64,000 nt of DNA from Nautilus pompilius (Eukaryota > Mollusca > Cephalopoda > Nautilida > Nautilidae). The notes under the pieces were generated by a model. That model ran no database searches and was not told where the DNA came from. It saw only the letters and a list, made by a program, of their open reading frames with translations. Position 1 is the stretch's first letter; the number at the start of each line of letters is the position of its first letter. Where the stretch lies: NCBI GenBank assembly GCA_018389105.1, contig JACATO010000624.1, positions 496,001 to 560,000 on the forward strand, given 5' to 3'. Both the position numbers and the translations under genes were made by a program. This document shows positions 49,201 to 53,827 of this stretch, piece after piece.

Positions 49201-52200
49201 GTCCCTCGAGGATCATCAGTATCCCTTGCCAGTACCTGAAGACCTATTTGCCAAGCTGAACGGTGGTACTTGCTTTGCCAAACTGGACCTGACAGAAGCT
49301 TGTCTCCAAGTTCCGGTGTCCAAGGAATCAAAGGAACTTTTGACGATTAACACCCACAAAGGCCTGTTCCGCTACATATGGCTCCCACAATCTTCCAGCA
49401 GCTCATGGATACGATGTTGGCAGGTATTCCAGACGCATTTGCCTATTTGGACGATATCATTATCATGGGTTGTGACCAAGAAGACCTCACAAGCAAATTG
49501 GACCTGGTGTTATCGCGAATTGGAGATTACGGGTTCCGGCTCCAAGACCACAAGTGCACTTTGTGGATGTCCAGTGTGAAGTACCTCGGCTTCATCGTGG
49601 ACAAAGACGGCCGTAGACCAGACCCCGAAAATGTTAGAGCCATCAATGAAATGCCCGCACCTACCGACCTGTCAAGTCTGCGAGCTTTTCTTGGACTCGT
49701 CAGCTACAACAGTGCCTTCATGCCGTCACTCCATCGGCTGCGGGAACCGATGAACGAACTGGTCTCCAGACTGCAAACGATGCTTCCAAGAGATCAGACG
49801 CCTGTTGGTGTCGGACCTGCTGTTAATGAACTACGACCCTACTTTGCCAATCATCCTGGCTTCAGACGCATCCAGCTTTGGTGTCAGTGCCGTTATCTCA
49901 CGTGTGTTCCCCAACGGATCCCAAAAAGCCATCACATATGCAGCCCGATCACTATCTCCTGCTGAGCGCAATTTCAGCCAGATCAAGGAGGAGGCATTAT
50001 CCATCATCTTCGCTGTCAAATGCTTCCACAAAATGCTCTATGGACACAAGTTCACAATGTTGACCGACCACAAACCTCTTCTAACCATCTTCGGGTCTAA
50101 GAAGGGCCAATCACCAGCCTACTGACAAGTTCGGTCAGGCAGACGCCCTATCTCGCTTGATCGGCACGCATGCTCAGCCAACGGAAGATATCGTCATCGC
50201 TTCAGTCATGACGGAATAAGAAGTCAATCGTGTGCTCTCGGATACCATCCTTGCCTTACCAGTGACAGCTGAAATGATCCGGGATGCAACTGCCAAAGAC
50301 GACGTCCTAGATCAAGTCGCAGAGTTCCTGAGAACCAAGTGGGTGAGCTACAACAATGCCACCGCAGACGGGAGCTGTTATCTATCGTCAATGATTGCCT
50401 CATTCTGGGAGATCGGGTCATCATACCTACCGAACTCCGCGGAAGAGTGCTCCAACAGTTTCACCGTGGACATCCAGGCATCAACCGGATGAAAGCAATC
50501 GCCCGCAGCTATGCATATTGGCCAGATATGGACGCACAACTTGAACAGCATTGCCGTACATGTTTACCCTGCAACCTCGCTGCCAAGGATCCAAGCAAGT
50601 GTGAACTGCAATCCTGGCCAATTACCCATGGCAGAGGCTACACATAGACTATGCTGGTCGACTCATACAGCAAGTGGCCAGAAATCCACCTCTTGCGGAA
50701 CACGACAGCGGCGGCCACTATCCAGAAGCTATTGGAGATCTTCAGCTGTTTCGGTTTCCCGGAGATCATCGTATCTGATAATGGCACCCAGTTTACCGCC
50801 CACAACTTCGCTGCATTCTGTCAACGCTACGGAATTCAACATGTCTGAACACCACCCTACCATCCCCAGTCCAACGGCCAAGCCGAGAGGTTCGTGGAAA
50901 CTTTGAAACGCAGACTGCTCAAGCTTCAGGGGGAGGGACCAACGGCGGAGGTGATACAAACACTACTCAGGACGTACCGAAACACGCCGAACCCAAACAC
51001 GGTAGGACAGACCTTTCCAGCCGAATGCCTACTTGGTTGGAAAATAAGGACGGAACATGCCATGATGATCCCATCGAAGACACTCACAGGCCCAAGGAAC
51101 CACAAAATGGAGGACTACTTCAACCGGAAACACGGTACACATCCTAGACTGTTTCTACCTGGAGATTCAGTTTTGGTGAAGTCCTACCGAGGAACTGACG
51201 GATGGGAACTGGGCACAATACTCCGCCAACGAGGTTCTGTCATGTACAAATCAATAGACTCGGAGAAGGCATGCCAACCAACTACGATCAACACAAACAG
51301 AAGACAGTATCAACCCAGAATATTTGCGGATGCCACTGGACATTACTGGGAACATTCAATATTCCAGCACCTGTTGGAGAACCAGAAACGACAGGTACCA
51401 ATTGACCAGTCGACCTGCAACCACGACGTTTGACGAACAGACGAATCAAGCCAACTGTTCGTTTACAAGTCGACCCAAGAAGATCCTCCTACTGATAAAG
51501 AACCTTCAGGGGGAGGTGTTAGGGAAACCCAAAAATTTCCCCAAAAATCCTTTCGTTTTGGGAGAACTGGAAACTGACCAATCAGGTGAAGTGGAACGTT
51601 CCACTACATTCTAGATTATTCTACATCCTGATTGGTTCATTTCGTCTTTTGACCTTGTGTCATTACTATTTTTGGTAACGATTGTTCTGGAAGAGAATCT
51701 CAAGGTCATGATGTTTACGATATAAAACCGCTGTTTTCTCTTCTTAGGACGCCTTGTGTTGGAGCACAATAGACTATCCTTCTCTACCGAGACAAAAATC
51801 GGCGAAAATTGTTGACGTTGTGCGCGAGTATCTCTCATTAGGCTGCTGTAGTTCAAAAGAATGCGTCCACAACACTAACAAATCTTTTAAATGGTTAGCT
51901 CCCAATGAAGCTCATATCTTGCATTACATTCACCCCCACAAAAATATTTAAGCAACCTAACTTATTATTGATCTTAATTGACAGGATGTATGTGCACTTA
52001 CCAGCATGCCTCTGCCTGGATACAGTGTAGTCATAGCTGATGAAGAGGATAACATGGATAGAGTCAATGTCTTCAAGCTACATCACAACAACAAACAAGT
52101 TCAGTATTTTCAAACTGAAAATGAGATGCTTTTAAACAGGTAATTGGCTTAATCTTAGTGTTTGACTCTCAATAAAACATTTATATAACACAAAAACATT

Positions 52201-53100
52201 CAATTTCATTACAGAGCATGTTTATCAACTTTGATTGCCATTTAGACCTACAGGTAAAAATTCTTTAACACATGCACACATTGCTTTTTTGGGTCTATTG
52301 ATCCAATTTGCAAGACTTTTCCTAGTTTAGAGTCATGAATTTGTAACAACAAGCAAGTTTAACATGTTTAGTTCTTGGATGAAGCATCCCCAATGTCATT
52401 TCTTGTATTCATAATATTGTACCTGCAAATGACCAATTTGGAAGGCAGGCATGTACTTCATAAAAAGTGGAAATAATTTGATACCATTGCTTGAGTGATT
52501 TACTTTGATAATCATATCAAAGCTGACAGAGAGAGAAATTAGCAGCTATCAGAAGTAAAGCAAATGGGTAAAAATACCACGTTTCATGCCTAATAAGGCT
52601 GATCTGTGATACTTAATCCATCTTTGCATAGAATATGTAGGTGTATATTGGAGGGGAGTGATCAAACTTCACACTGAGAATAAGTAAAATTGAATTGTGC
52701 AGTTCAAAATTTGCTTCATTTCCAAGAATTTTCTGTGATGAGCAGAGATATTATATTGGACTACAATTCCTTCAAAACCTACACTTGTCAAGGCATGGCT
52801 GTTTTATATCAGCATTAGTAACATTTCCAGGTTATGTTCCTTTTATAGAAAACATTTGTTTTGTTGCAAGTGTCTATATTGTGACTAAGGCCGCTGCTGC
52901 TTGTCTTAATTCACATGATGTAAGAACAATGGGTCCGATAAGAGCAAGAGTTCATTGTACAGTATAAAAAGATGATATTAAGACAAATTTTTTTTTTTTT
53001 TAGATGGGTTCAAATTCTTACAAAAATTGTGGTTCTTGAACTACCCGAAGATTTACCAGAAGTGTCTTCCAAAAGTGGTGATGAAACAAAAAAGACATAA
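9185..53100 (+). CDS. FGD: FGD-family RhoGEF/PH/FYVE/PH protein, 5' end missing (17 exons)
   Basis: Joined exons give 906 residues plus stop. Counting from the first complete codon (9187), the order is a Ser-rich N-terminal region with an acidic end (1-342), a RhoGEF (DH) domain (about 347-545), PH1 (about 570-660), FYVE (about 693-760), PH2 (about 787-880) and a short acidic/Lys tail. FYVE signatures WIKD, RRRHHCR and RVC and eight paired cysteines are all present; the DH helix carries [18 protein letters not shown]. This DH-PH-FYVE-PH order is the hallmark of FGD proteins. Members activate Cdc42-type GTPases; FYVE binds PtdIns(3)P on endosomal membranes, and the family links actin and membrane traffic. 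All 16 introns have GT-AG ends and every join keeps frame. The first exon begins at an acceptor in mid-codon, so the start codon lies upstream. Which vertebrate paralogue it is closest to cannot be decided here. Confidence 0.96.
10213..12277. other. FGD intron, no recognised element
   Basis: 2.1 kb of AT-rich sequence. I see no transposon, RNA gene or conserved reading frame. Confidence 0.6.
12278..12376 (+). CDS. FGD: FGD exon B: start of RhoGEF domain
   Basis: Acceptor tttttttag, donor CAG|gtaaat; 99 nt, phase 0 on both sides (residues 343-375). It encodes the first conserved RhoGEF helix ([21 protein letters not shown] region), where the E-x2-Y pattern of conserved region 1 contacts the GTPase switch I in known DH structures. 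It joins directly in frame to the exon at 18872, or to the optional cassette at 13257. Confidence 0.95.
13257..13286 (+). CDS. FGD: Candidate 30-nt cassette microexon in RhoGEF domain
   Basis: A pyrimidine-rich tract ending ctgtag precedes 30 nt that encode [10 protein letters not shown], followed by donor AAG|gtaatt. It is phase 0 on both sides, so including or skipping it keeps frame. FGD proteins normally run straight from ...LLDQ to VF..., which is what the flanking exons give without it. It would add ten residues in the loop after the first DH helix. It may be an alternative microexon or a chance pair of splice signals. Confidence 0.4.
13957..15701 (-). mobile_element. Unclassified DNA transposon nested in Tigger; CACTGGTCAAC termini
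   Basis: Terminal inverted repeats start CACTGGTCAACAA on the left and read the same in reverse complement on the right. Looser similarity continues for about 85 bp, including ATGCTGATTTCAAA in both. A possible 3-bp TAA target duplication flanks it (13954-13956; 15702-15704). A CACT... end and a 3-bp duplication recall the CACTA/Mirage/Chapaev group, but the protein is not one I can place there. Length is 1745 bp. It lies wholly inside the Tigger copy, so it is the younger insertion. Confidence 0.8.
14260..15280 (-). pseudogene. Putative transposase of unclassified element, broken
   Basis: Three pieces read on the - strand. The first starts at ATG 15280: [19 protein letters not shown], a C-x2-C zinc-finger-like N-terminus followed by a basic stretch. 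After a deletion or frameshift comes the 15062-14514 frame with [35 protein letters not shown] and [11 protein letters not shown]. The third, to the stop near 14260, has [26 protein letters not shown] and [12 protein letters not shown], then a basic tail. I recognise this block pattern from recurrent uncharacterised animal proteins, but know no assigned function. Position between inverted repeats suggests it is the mobility protein. Conserved D/E/H residues ([17 protein letters not shown]) could be catalytic; that is inference. Not functional here. Confidence 0.65.
15892..16229 (-). pseudogene. CENP-B-type DNA-binding remnant of Tigger transposase
   Basis: The - strand shows [20 protein letters not shown], then [20 protein letters not shown] and, after a frameshift, [20 protein letters not shown]. 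These match the tandem helix-turn-helix region of pogo/Tigger transposases (the 'LEEALFLWF' block). No catalytic domain follows. Confidence 0.75.
16643..18871. other. FGD intron, no recognised element
   Basis: 2.2 kb of AT-rich sequence with T-tracts. The overlapping short frames at 17.84-18.19 kb look like chance. Confidence 0.6.
18872..19020 (+). CDS. FGD: FGD exon C: RhoGEF domain
   Basis: Acceptor ttttatttcag, donor TTG|gtaagt; 149 nt, entering in phase 0 and ending two bases into a Trp codon completed at 31436. Encodes residues 376-424 plus part of 425, including [20 protein letters not shown] and the following helix [14 protein letters not shown]. These match the second block of the FGD RhoGEF fold. 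The intron that follows is about 12.4 kb and is loaded with transposons. Confidence 0.96.
19021..20602. other. Start of the 12.4-kb FGD intron
   Basis: AT-rich, with no recognised repeat. A 79-codon frame at 20347-20586 has no features I can interpret. Confidence 0.55.
20611..23002 (+). mobile_element. Degenerate hAT transposon (ZBED/FAM200-like transposase)
   Basis: The left end CAGTGTTTCTCAACC is typical of hAT elements. Flanks TCCTAGAG (20603-20610) and CCCTAGAG (23003-23010) look like a slightly mutated 8-bp target duplication. The right terminal repeat is badly eroded. The interior encodes a broken hAT transposase on the + strand. Confidence 0.7.
21138..22780 (+). pseudogene. hAT transposase pseudogene
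   Basis: Starts near [14 protein letters not shown], a common opening of this family. Then [20 protein letters not shown] holds the first catalytic-type Asp (D-E-S), [12 protein letters not shown] the second (T-D-G), followed by VIHCMIY (the H-C-x-x-H region), [13 protein letters not shown] (the conserved R/L-W-L-S-G-K block) and a C-terminal part. Frameshifts and stops separate the blocks (near 21298, 22035, 22100 and 22418). Confidence 0.8.
23011..23470 (+). pseudogene. Tc1-like transposase fragment
   Basis: Broken + strand reading with the order 'FSDESRF-like', 'VMVWG-like' (gttatggtatgggctg), then a Y-I-x2-L-K stretch and SPKF*YEFS, reminiscent of the Tc1 DDE core. Many stops. It resembles the fragment at 40.2-40.6 kb (shared ggtatgggctgtaa). 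Confidence 0.5.
24005..24462. mobile_element. 458-bp hAT-type miniature element with 8-bp target duplication
   Basis: Perfect 8-bp duplication GTTGGAAC at 23997-24004 and 24463-24470. Ends CAGGGGCGTAGCTA and its reverse complement. The outermost 60 or so bases are GC-rich and inverted (gggcggcac... / ...gcccgcc-type); the centre is AT-rich and non-coding. This is a non-autonomous element of the hAT type. Confidence 0.92.
24803..27043 (+). mobile_element. Tigger/pogo element inserted in a Tc1 copy
   Basis: Ends CAGTAACTCTTCGTTTTACTA and CACTAACTCCTTGTTTTATG (reverse complement), flanked by TA at 24801-24802 and 27044-27045. Size is 2.24 kb. The + strand interior shows traces of a Tigger transposase. 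Confidence 0.85.
25240..26750 (+). pseudogene. Tigger (TIGD1-like) transposase pseudogene
   Basis: The + strand shows a DNA-binding start ([14 protein letters not shown] region), [60 protein letters not shown], traces of the IISTFK-x-YY block and a C-terminal [10 protein letters not shown]. Stops are frequent, and the catalytic Asp in the 'VDET' and 'DNAPG' motifs is lost or unrecognisable. This is an old copy. Confidence 0.7.
27246..29937. other. Intron sequence between Tc1 copies
   Basis: 2.7 kb of AT-rich sequence with a T-run near 28770-28790. No exon or recognised repeat. Confidence 0.55.
29940..31162 (+). mobile_element. Tc1-like element, family A copy 2
   Basis: Ends CACTGGCTGGC (29940-29950) and GCCAGCCAGTG (31152-31162), with TA following at 31163-31164. 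Size is 1.22 kb. The interior is closely similar to the copy at 23557-27243, in the opposite orientation. Confidence 0.85.
30600..31190 (+). pseudogene. Tc1-like transposase pseudogene
   Basis: After SDESHFSLS (the first acidic motif), the frame shifts to [16 protein letters not shown] and [20 protein letters not shown], the second and third motifs of the DDE core, then [20 protein letters not shown], the Tc1 C-terminus. Several stops and frameshifts. Confidence 0.8.
31436..31592 (+). CDS. FGD: FGD exon D: RhoGEF domain
   Basis: Acceptor ttttaatacag, donor CAG|gtgagt; 157 nt. The first base completes the Trp codon begun at 19019, then residues 426-477 follow in frame ([31 protein letters not shown]). 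The Y-x2-Y-V-x-N-F pattern is the conserved central helix of DH domains. Confidence 0.96.
31593..32375. other. FGD intron, no recognised element
   Basis: AT-rich sequence up to the T-tract that borders the GC-rich block. Confidence 0.55.
32380..32910 (-). mobile_element. GC-rich retroposed block with poly(A) on its - strand
   Basis: About 0.5 kb that is far more GC-rich than its surroundings. It opens on the + strand with a T-run (32381-32394), which reads as a poly(A) tail on the - strand and suggests a retroposon (SINE, LINE end or processed transcript). It contains short hairpins such as GAGGCCGAAGCCTC, GGAGCAAGCTCC and AGAAGCCGAAGCTTCT, and a B-box-like AGTTCGAAATTC near 32673. Overlapping frames on both strands show no known protein. 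Family unknown to me. Confidence 0.5.
33203..33290 (+). CDS. FGD: FGD exon E: RhoGEF conserved helix
   Basis: Acceptor cccatgacag, donor AGGG|gtaagc; 88 nt, residues 478-506 plus the first base of an Asp codon. It carries the DH signature [17 protein letters not shown], the long C-terminal helix that forms most of the GTPase-binding face. This is the most diagnostic RhoGEF exon in the gene. Confidence 0.97.
33291..34365. other. FGD intron, no recognised element
   Basis: The stretch at about 33.86-34.12 kb is slightly GC-richer and may be an old repeat, but I cannot assign it. Confidence 0.5.
34366..34416 (+). CDS. FGD: FGD exon F: RhoGEF helix end
   Basis: Acceptor tcaatttcag, donor AAAG|gtatgc; 51 nt. 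It completes the Asp codon and encodes [16 protein letters not shown] (508-523), then leaves one base for the next exon. It continues directly from LLLRD, as in other FGD proteins. Confidence 0.93.
35015..37272 (+). mobile_element. Young-looking hAT transposon with perfect 8-bp target duplication
   Basis: Exact duplication GTTTAAAG at 35007-35014 and 37273-37280. Ends CAGGGGTCACCAAACTACGG and, in reverse complement, CAGGGGTCACCAAACATTTT. Length is 2258 bp. It encodes a nearly whole transposase on the + strand. The perfect duplication and few lesions suggest a recent insertion. Confidence 0.95.
35232..36969 (+). pseudogene. hAT transposase, nearly intact (one frameshift, one stop)
   Basis: I favour the start MATKKRKV at 35232, with a nuclear-localisation-like KKRK (the frame is open from ATG 35151). 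A BED-type zinc finger (C-x2-C...H-x4-H, CVVCSES...HYETKH) is followed by [21 protein letters not shown] and HCIIHQQAL, the hAT catalytic neighbourhood, then [11 protein letters not shown]. The frame shifts near 36540, TAG at 36661-36663 interrupts the new frame, and the C-terminal dimerisation block ([20 protein letters not shown]) runs to TAA at 36967-36969. It belongs to the GTF2IRD2/ZBED/FAM200-like hAT group. About 550 residues overall, near family length. GC content is higher than the flanking intron. Confidence 0.9.
37319..37377 (+). CDS. FGD: FGD exon G: end of RhoGEF domain
   Basis: Acceptor tttggcag, donor AAATT|gtaaga; 59 nt. It completes a Val codon and encodes [19 protein letters not shown] (525-543), the last DH helix. 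The acceptor lies only 38 nt after the target-site duplication of the hAT element that ends at 37272, so little native intron remains for a branch point. Confidence 0.94.
37724..37870 (+). CDS. FGD: FGD exon H: linker and start of PH1
   Basis: Acceptor tccattttag, donor CTG|gtaagt; 147 nt, residues 544-592, phase 0. It encodes the DH-PH linker ([14 protein letters not shown]) and the first PH strands ([16 protein letters not shown]). A SINE-like copy begins about 20 nt past the donor. Confidence 0.95.
37893..38070 (+). repeat. SINE-like repeat, copy 1
   Basis: A tRNA-like head (gtgattagactac... ggtataagtttacctcc, resembling A and B boxes) is followed by a body ending TTTCTACCTATatctGAAAATGA. 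The body matches the copy at about 45.83-45.99 kb (CTCTTCA.CCAG ... CTACCTAT.AAAATGA). Family unknown. Confidence 0.5.
38071..39002. other. FGD intron, no recognised element
   Basis: AT-rich, with nothing supportable beyond the splice acceptor at its end. Confidence 0.5.
39003..39086 (+). CDS. FGD: FGD exon I: PH1 domain
   Basis: Acceptor ttgttttcag, donor GAG|gtaagc; 84 nt, residues 593-620. [14 protein letters not shown] followed by [13 protein letters not shown] corresponds to the central beta strands of the first PH domain. Confidence 0.95.
39186..39265 (+). CDS. FGD: FGD exon J: PH1 domain
   Basis: Acceptor gttttcag, donor AATGA|gtaagt; 80 nt, residues 621-646 plus two bases of an Asp codon. 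It encodes [20 protein letters not shown] and IELLN, the later PH1 strands. The intron before it is only 99 bp, among the shortest in the gene. Confidence 0.94.
40045..40775 (+). mobile_element. Internally deleted Tc1-like element (family B)
   Basis: Left end TAATGCCCTGCCATATTAATT; right end, in reverse complement, CAGTGCCCTGCCATAATTGAC, followed by TA at 40776-40777. The interior (40.24-40.65 kb) shows [14 protein letters not shown], [19 protein letters not shown] and [19 protein letters not shown] traces of a Tc1 DDE domain. The N-terminal half is missing. Confidence 0.75.
40831..40864 (+). CDS. FGD: FGD exon K: 34-nt exon in PH1
   Basis: Acceptor atctctttacag, donor AAT|gtgagt; 34 nt. It completes the Asp codon from 39264-39265 and encodes [11 protein letters not shown] (648-658), ending in phase 0 to meet LIGGVIDDF at 42235. 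The frame closes only if this small exon is used. A Tc1-like copy ends 55 nt upstream of it. Confidence 0.9.
40865..42234. other. FGD intron, no recognised element
   Basis: AT-rich, with no recognisable repeat or reading frame. Confidence 0.55.
42235..42318 (+). CDS. FGD: FGD exon L: PH1 C-terminal helix and linker
   Basis: Acceptor tttaactgcag, donor GAT|gtatgt; 84 nt, residues 659-686. It includes [16 protein letters not shown] (end of the PH helix) and the linker to FYVE. Confidence 0.92.
42550..42790 (+). pseudogene. Tc1-like helix-turn-helix fragment
   Basis: Broken + strand reading: [19 protein letters not shown], then a paired-type DNA-binding region ending [18 protein letters not shown], which resembles the 'GRP' hook of Tc1 transposases. 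There is no DDE domain next to it. Confidence 0.45.
42900..43985. other. FGD intron, no recognised element
   Basis: Nothing supportable. A 93-codon - strand frame at 43539-43820 has no familiar motif. Confidence 0.5.
44050..44360. repeat. GC-richer repeat fragment related to 56.4-56.75 kb
   Basis: The segment with GCTGATGCAATCAAG..., then CCATTAGCTAACACC and GGGCCTTCTGCTATAAAA, closely parallels 56.64-56.71 kb (CTGATGCAATCAAGC, CCCATTGGCTAACACC, GGGCCTGCAGCTAAAA). It is a dispersed repeat of unknown class; the boundaries are approximate. Confidence 0.5.
44814..44936 (+). CDS. FGD: FGD exon M: FYVE domain, first half
   Basis: Acceptor tatttcttag, donor ATT|gtaagt; 123 nt, residues 687-727. 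It carries APTWIKD (the WxxD lipid-binding motif), the first zinc pair CMQC and the basic [10 protein letters not shown] patch that binds PtdIns(3)P in known FYVE domains. A (TA)n run at 44765-44779 lies just upstream of the acceptor. Confidence 0.97.
44937..45825. other. FGD intron, no recognised element
   Basis: AT-rich, with no supportable feature. Confidence 0.5.
45830..45990 (+). repeat. SINE-like repeat, copy 2
   Basis: Shares the order and several blocks of copy 1 at 37.89-38.07 kb: a GTAGACTACT head, then CTTCAGCCAG, GGGTTTCCTTCTACCTAT and AAAATGAgttcTAG. GGGTTCGGTGTACCTC resembles a B box. Confidence 0.5.
46431..46589 (+). CDS. FGD: FGD exon N: FYVE domain, second half
   Basis: Acceptor tttattgtag, donor CAG|gtattg; 159 nt, residues 728-780. 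It supplies the remaining zinc pairs CGKC and CDKC and the RVC motif, giving the full eight-cysteine FYVE set, then a linker ending KKGILQ. Confidence 0.97.
46901..47029 (+). CDS. FGD: FGD exon O: PH2 domain, first half
   Basis: Acceptor actttttcag, donor GAG|gtaagt; 129 nt, residues 781-823. [20 protein letters not shown] and the following strand [10 protein letters not shown] are typical of the second PH domain of FGD proteins. Confidence 0.97.
47030..47635. other. FGD intron before the Gypsy insertion
   Basis: Nothing recognised; short frames only. Confidence 0.5.
47641..47710 (+). repeat. 5' LTR remnant
   Basis: Matches the last part of the 3' LTR (gacgTtgtgcgcgagtatctc; aggctgctgtagttcaaaagaa-cgcgt). 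The first 300 or so bases are missing. Both the LTR start and the LTR interior (51800-51811) carry TGTT, so a deletion between short repeats would produce this form. It carries about 17 extra bases relative to the 3' LTR, and the terminal CCACAACA is also gone. Confidence 0.8.
47722..48470 (+). pseudogene. Gag of Ty3/Gypsy element, frameshifted
   Basis: ATG 47722 opens a Gln-rich start ([16 protein letters not shown]). The frame is lost near 47915, resumes ([13 protein letters not shown] in one frame, then [15 protein letters not shown] from 48060), and ends in a basic linker and a single zinc-knuckle start, ACWKCGD, directly before a stop at 48465-48467. This is the usual Gag layout of invertebrate Gypsy elements whose polyprotein runs on into protease. 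Confidence 0.8.
48560..48770 (+). pseudogene. Retropepsin remnant of Ty3/Gypsy element
   Basis: Past the Gag stop in the same frame, [20 protein letters not shown] contains the D-T-A-S active-site motif of retroviral-type aspartic proteases, followed by AIISDRTW. It runs to a stop near 48760. Confidence 0.7.
48918..49780 (+). pseudogene. Reverse transcriptase of Ty3/Gypsy element, frameshifted
   Basis: Blocks in order: [19 protein letters not shown], then [35 protein letters not shown] and, after a frameshift near 49380, [16 protein letters not shown] with the YLDD catalytic pair, [15 protein letters not shown] and [11 protein letters not shown]. Frames change near 49130 and 49380. The catalytic residues are retained. 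Confidence 0.9.
49805..50125 (+). pseudogene. RNase H of Ty3/Gypsy element
   Basis: [20 protein letters not shown] (first catalytic Asp), [20 protein letters not shown] (catalytic Glu), [11 protein letters not shown] and [11 protein letters not shown] (third acidic motif). Near 50115 the usual 25 or so residues between FGSKKG and ADALSRL are missing, so there is a small internal deletion as well as a frameshift. Confidence 0.88.
50232..51433 (+). pseudogene. Integrase of Ty3/Gypsy element, broken
   Basis: Zinc domain H-x-G-H...C-x2-C ([19 protein letters not shown], then HCRTCLPC), catalytic core [14 protein letters not shown] and [15 protein letters not shown], then [20 protein letters not shown] holding the catalytic Glu region. 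The C-terminal part is 50894-51433 ([20 protein letters not shown]). Stops lie at about 50648 and 50846, with a frame change near 50340. Confidence 0.88.
51518..51874 (+). repeat. 3' LTR
   Basis: Starts TGTTAGGGAAACC after the polypurine tract and ends ...GCGTCCACAACA; 357 bp with TG...CA ends. A TATAAAA-like sequence (gatataaaaccgc, 51718-51730) is a plausible promoter. Confidence 0.85.
51985..52139 (+). CDS. FGD: FGD exon P: PH2 domain, second half
   Basis: Acceptor taattgacag, donor AACAG|gtaatt; 155 nt, residues 824-874 plus two bases of an Arg codon. It contains [19 protein letters not shown] and [17 protein letters not shown]. The preceding 5 kb intron holds a Ty3/Gypsy copy that ends 105 nt before the acceptor. 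Confidence 0.96.
52140..53003. other. Last FGD intron, no recognised element
   Basis: AT-rich; a 90-codon frame at 52695-52967 shows nothing familiar. Confidence 0.55.
53004..53100 (+). CDS. FGD: FGD exon Q: last coding exon
   Basis: An acceptor with a long T-tract (tttttttttttag) is followed by 97 nt. It completes the Arg codon, then encodes [14 protein letters not shown] (the PH2 C-terminal helix with its conserved Trp) and an acidic/Lys tail ending DETKKT, with TAA at 53098-53100. Confidence 0.95.
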
Positions 53101-53373
53101 CAGAATGCATCACCTGTTAGTGGTTCCGAAGGATCTATGGAATTTATTCTATTCTTGGTGAACAACTTGTTTTTGTTTGTTATAGTAATGGTGACTATGA
53201 AATCAGTCTCTGCAGAAAGAAAAACCTAATGCTGACTCAGACCTTGTACTGTTTAACGTTACAGGAGTTTCATCATTGCATTCTCTAGCCACAAAGACAA
53301 ATCATTATCACTAATTCTCCTCTCTCACAATGTGGAGAAGTACAGACTGAATTAATGACTTTGCATTTTAAAA

Positions 53374-53379
53374 AATAAA
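53374..53379 (+). promoter_or_regulatory. Candidate polyadenylation signal of FGD gene
   Basis: AATAAA 274 nt past the stop, followed 20-40 nt later by a GT-rich stretch (ggtgcttgttttgtcc), the usual arrangement of a cleavage site. Other AATAAA hexamers follow (for example 53630-53635), so a longer 3' UTR is possible. Confidence 0.5.
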
Positions 53380-53791
53380 AAATAACTTAAAATCACCATT
53401 GGTGCTTGTTTTGTCCATCTTAGCAAACATTCTTCAAAATTACCTGAGTTAGGCAAATACATATTTCTGATTTATTGTTACCTATGTAAAGTTACAATTA
53501 TCACTTAGTACATGAGCATGTGGAGAGTTATAAGTTTTTCTAATAAAAATTAATTGGTGGCGGTGAGAGTAAATCCTTTTAATAAGCATTTTTCTTTCTG
53601 TGGAAGGCAAGTCTTGCAGTGTTAACAAAAATAAACTCCCATATATGACAGTCTGTTTCTAATAAATTTCTGGGGTTGGAGACCATAATGACTATAATAG
53701 GCAGGAAATCAATGTGTTTTCACATAGCAGTGGAGAGACCTTCAAACGTTGCAGGTTGATATTTTCCTGATTATAGAGGGATCTGAAATGT

Positions 53792-53827
53792 TCAGGATAG
53801 CATTTCTACCTAGAAATGCTATCCTGA
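53792..53827. repeat. Perfect 17-bp inverted repeat, 2-nt spacer
   Basis: A 17-nt arm (53792-53808), CC, then its exact reverse complement (53811-53827). A transcript would form a tight hairpin. It lies about 0.7 kb past the FGD stop codon, within the likely 3' UTR if a distal polyadenylation site is used. Confidence 0.85.

Larger units (their letters stand above)
47641..51874 (+). mobile_element. Ty3/Gypsy LTR retrotransposon, 5' LTR shortened
   Basis: A 5-bp duplication CTAAC (47636-47640 and 51875-51879) bounds the element. The 3' LTR starts TGTTAGGG just after a purine-rich tract (cagggggaggtg) and ends CCACAACA at 51874. The 5' LTR keeps only about 60 bp (TGTTGACGTCGTGCGCGAG... to near 47710). 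The interior reads Gag, protease, RT, RNase H and integrase in the Ty3/Gypsy order on the + strand. It is much GC-richer than the host intron. Confidence 0.93.

Noticed and set aside
49378..49965. Treating the RT frame with YLDD as a functional polymerase gene
   Set aside because: It is one fragment of a polyprotein broken by several frameshifts and stops, with a deletion between RNase H and integrase.
52695..52967. 90-codon + strand frame in the last FGD intron
   Set aside because: No splice context in frame with the gene and no familiar motif; probably chance.
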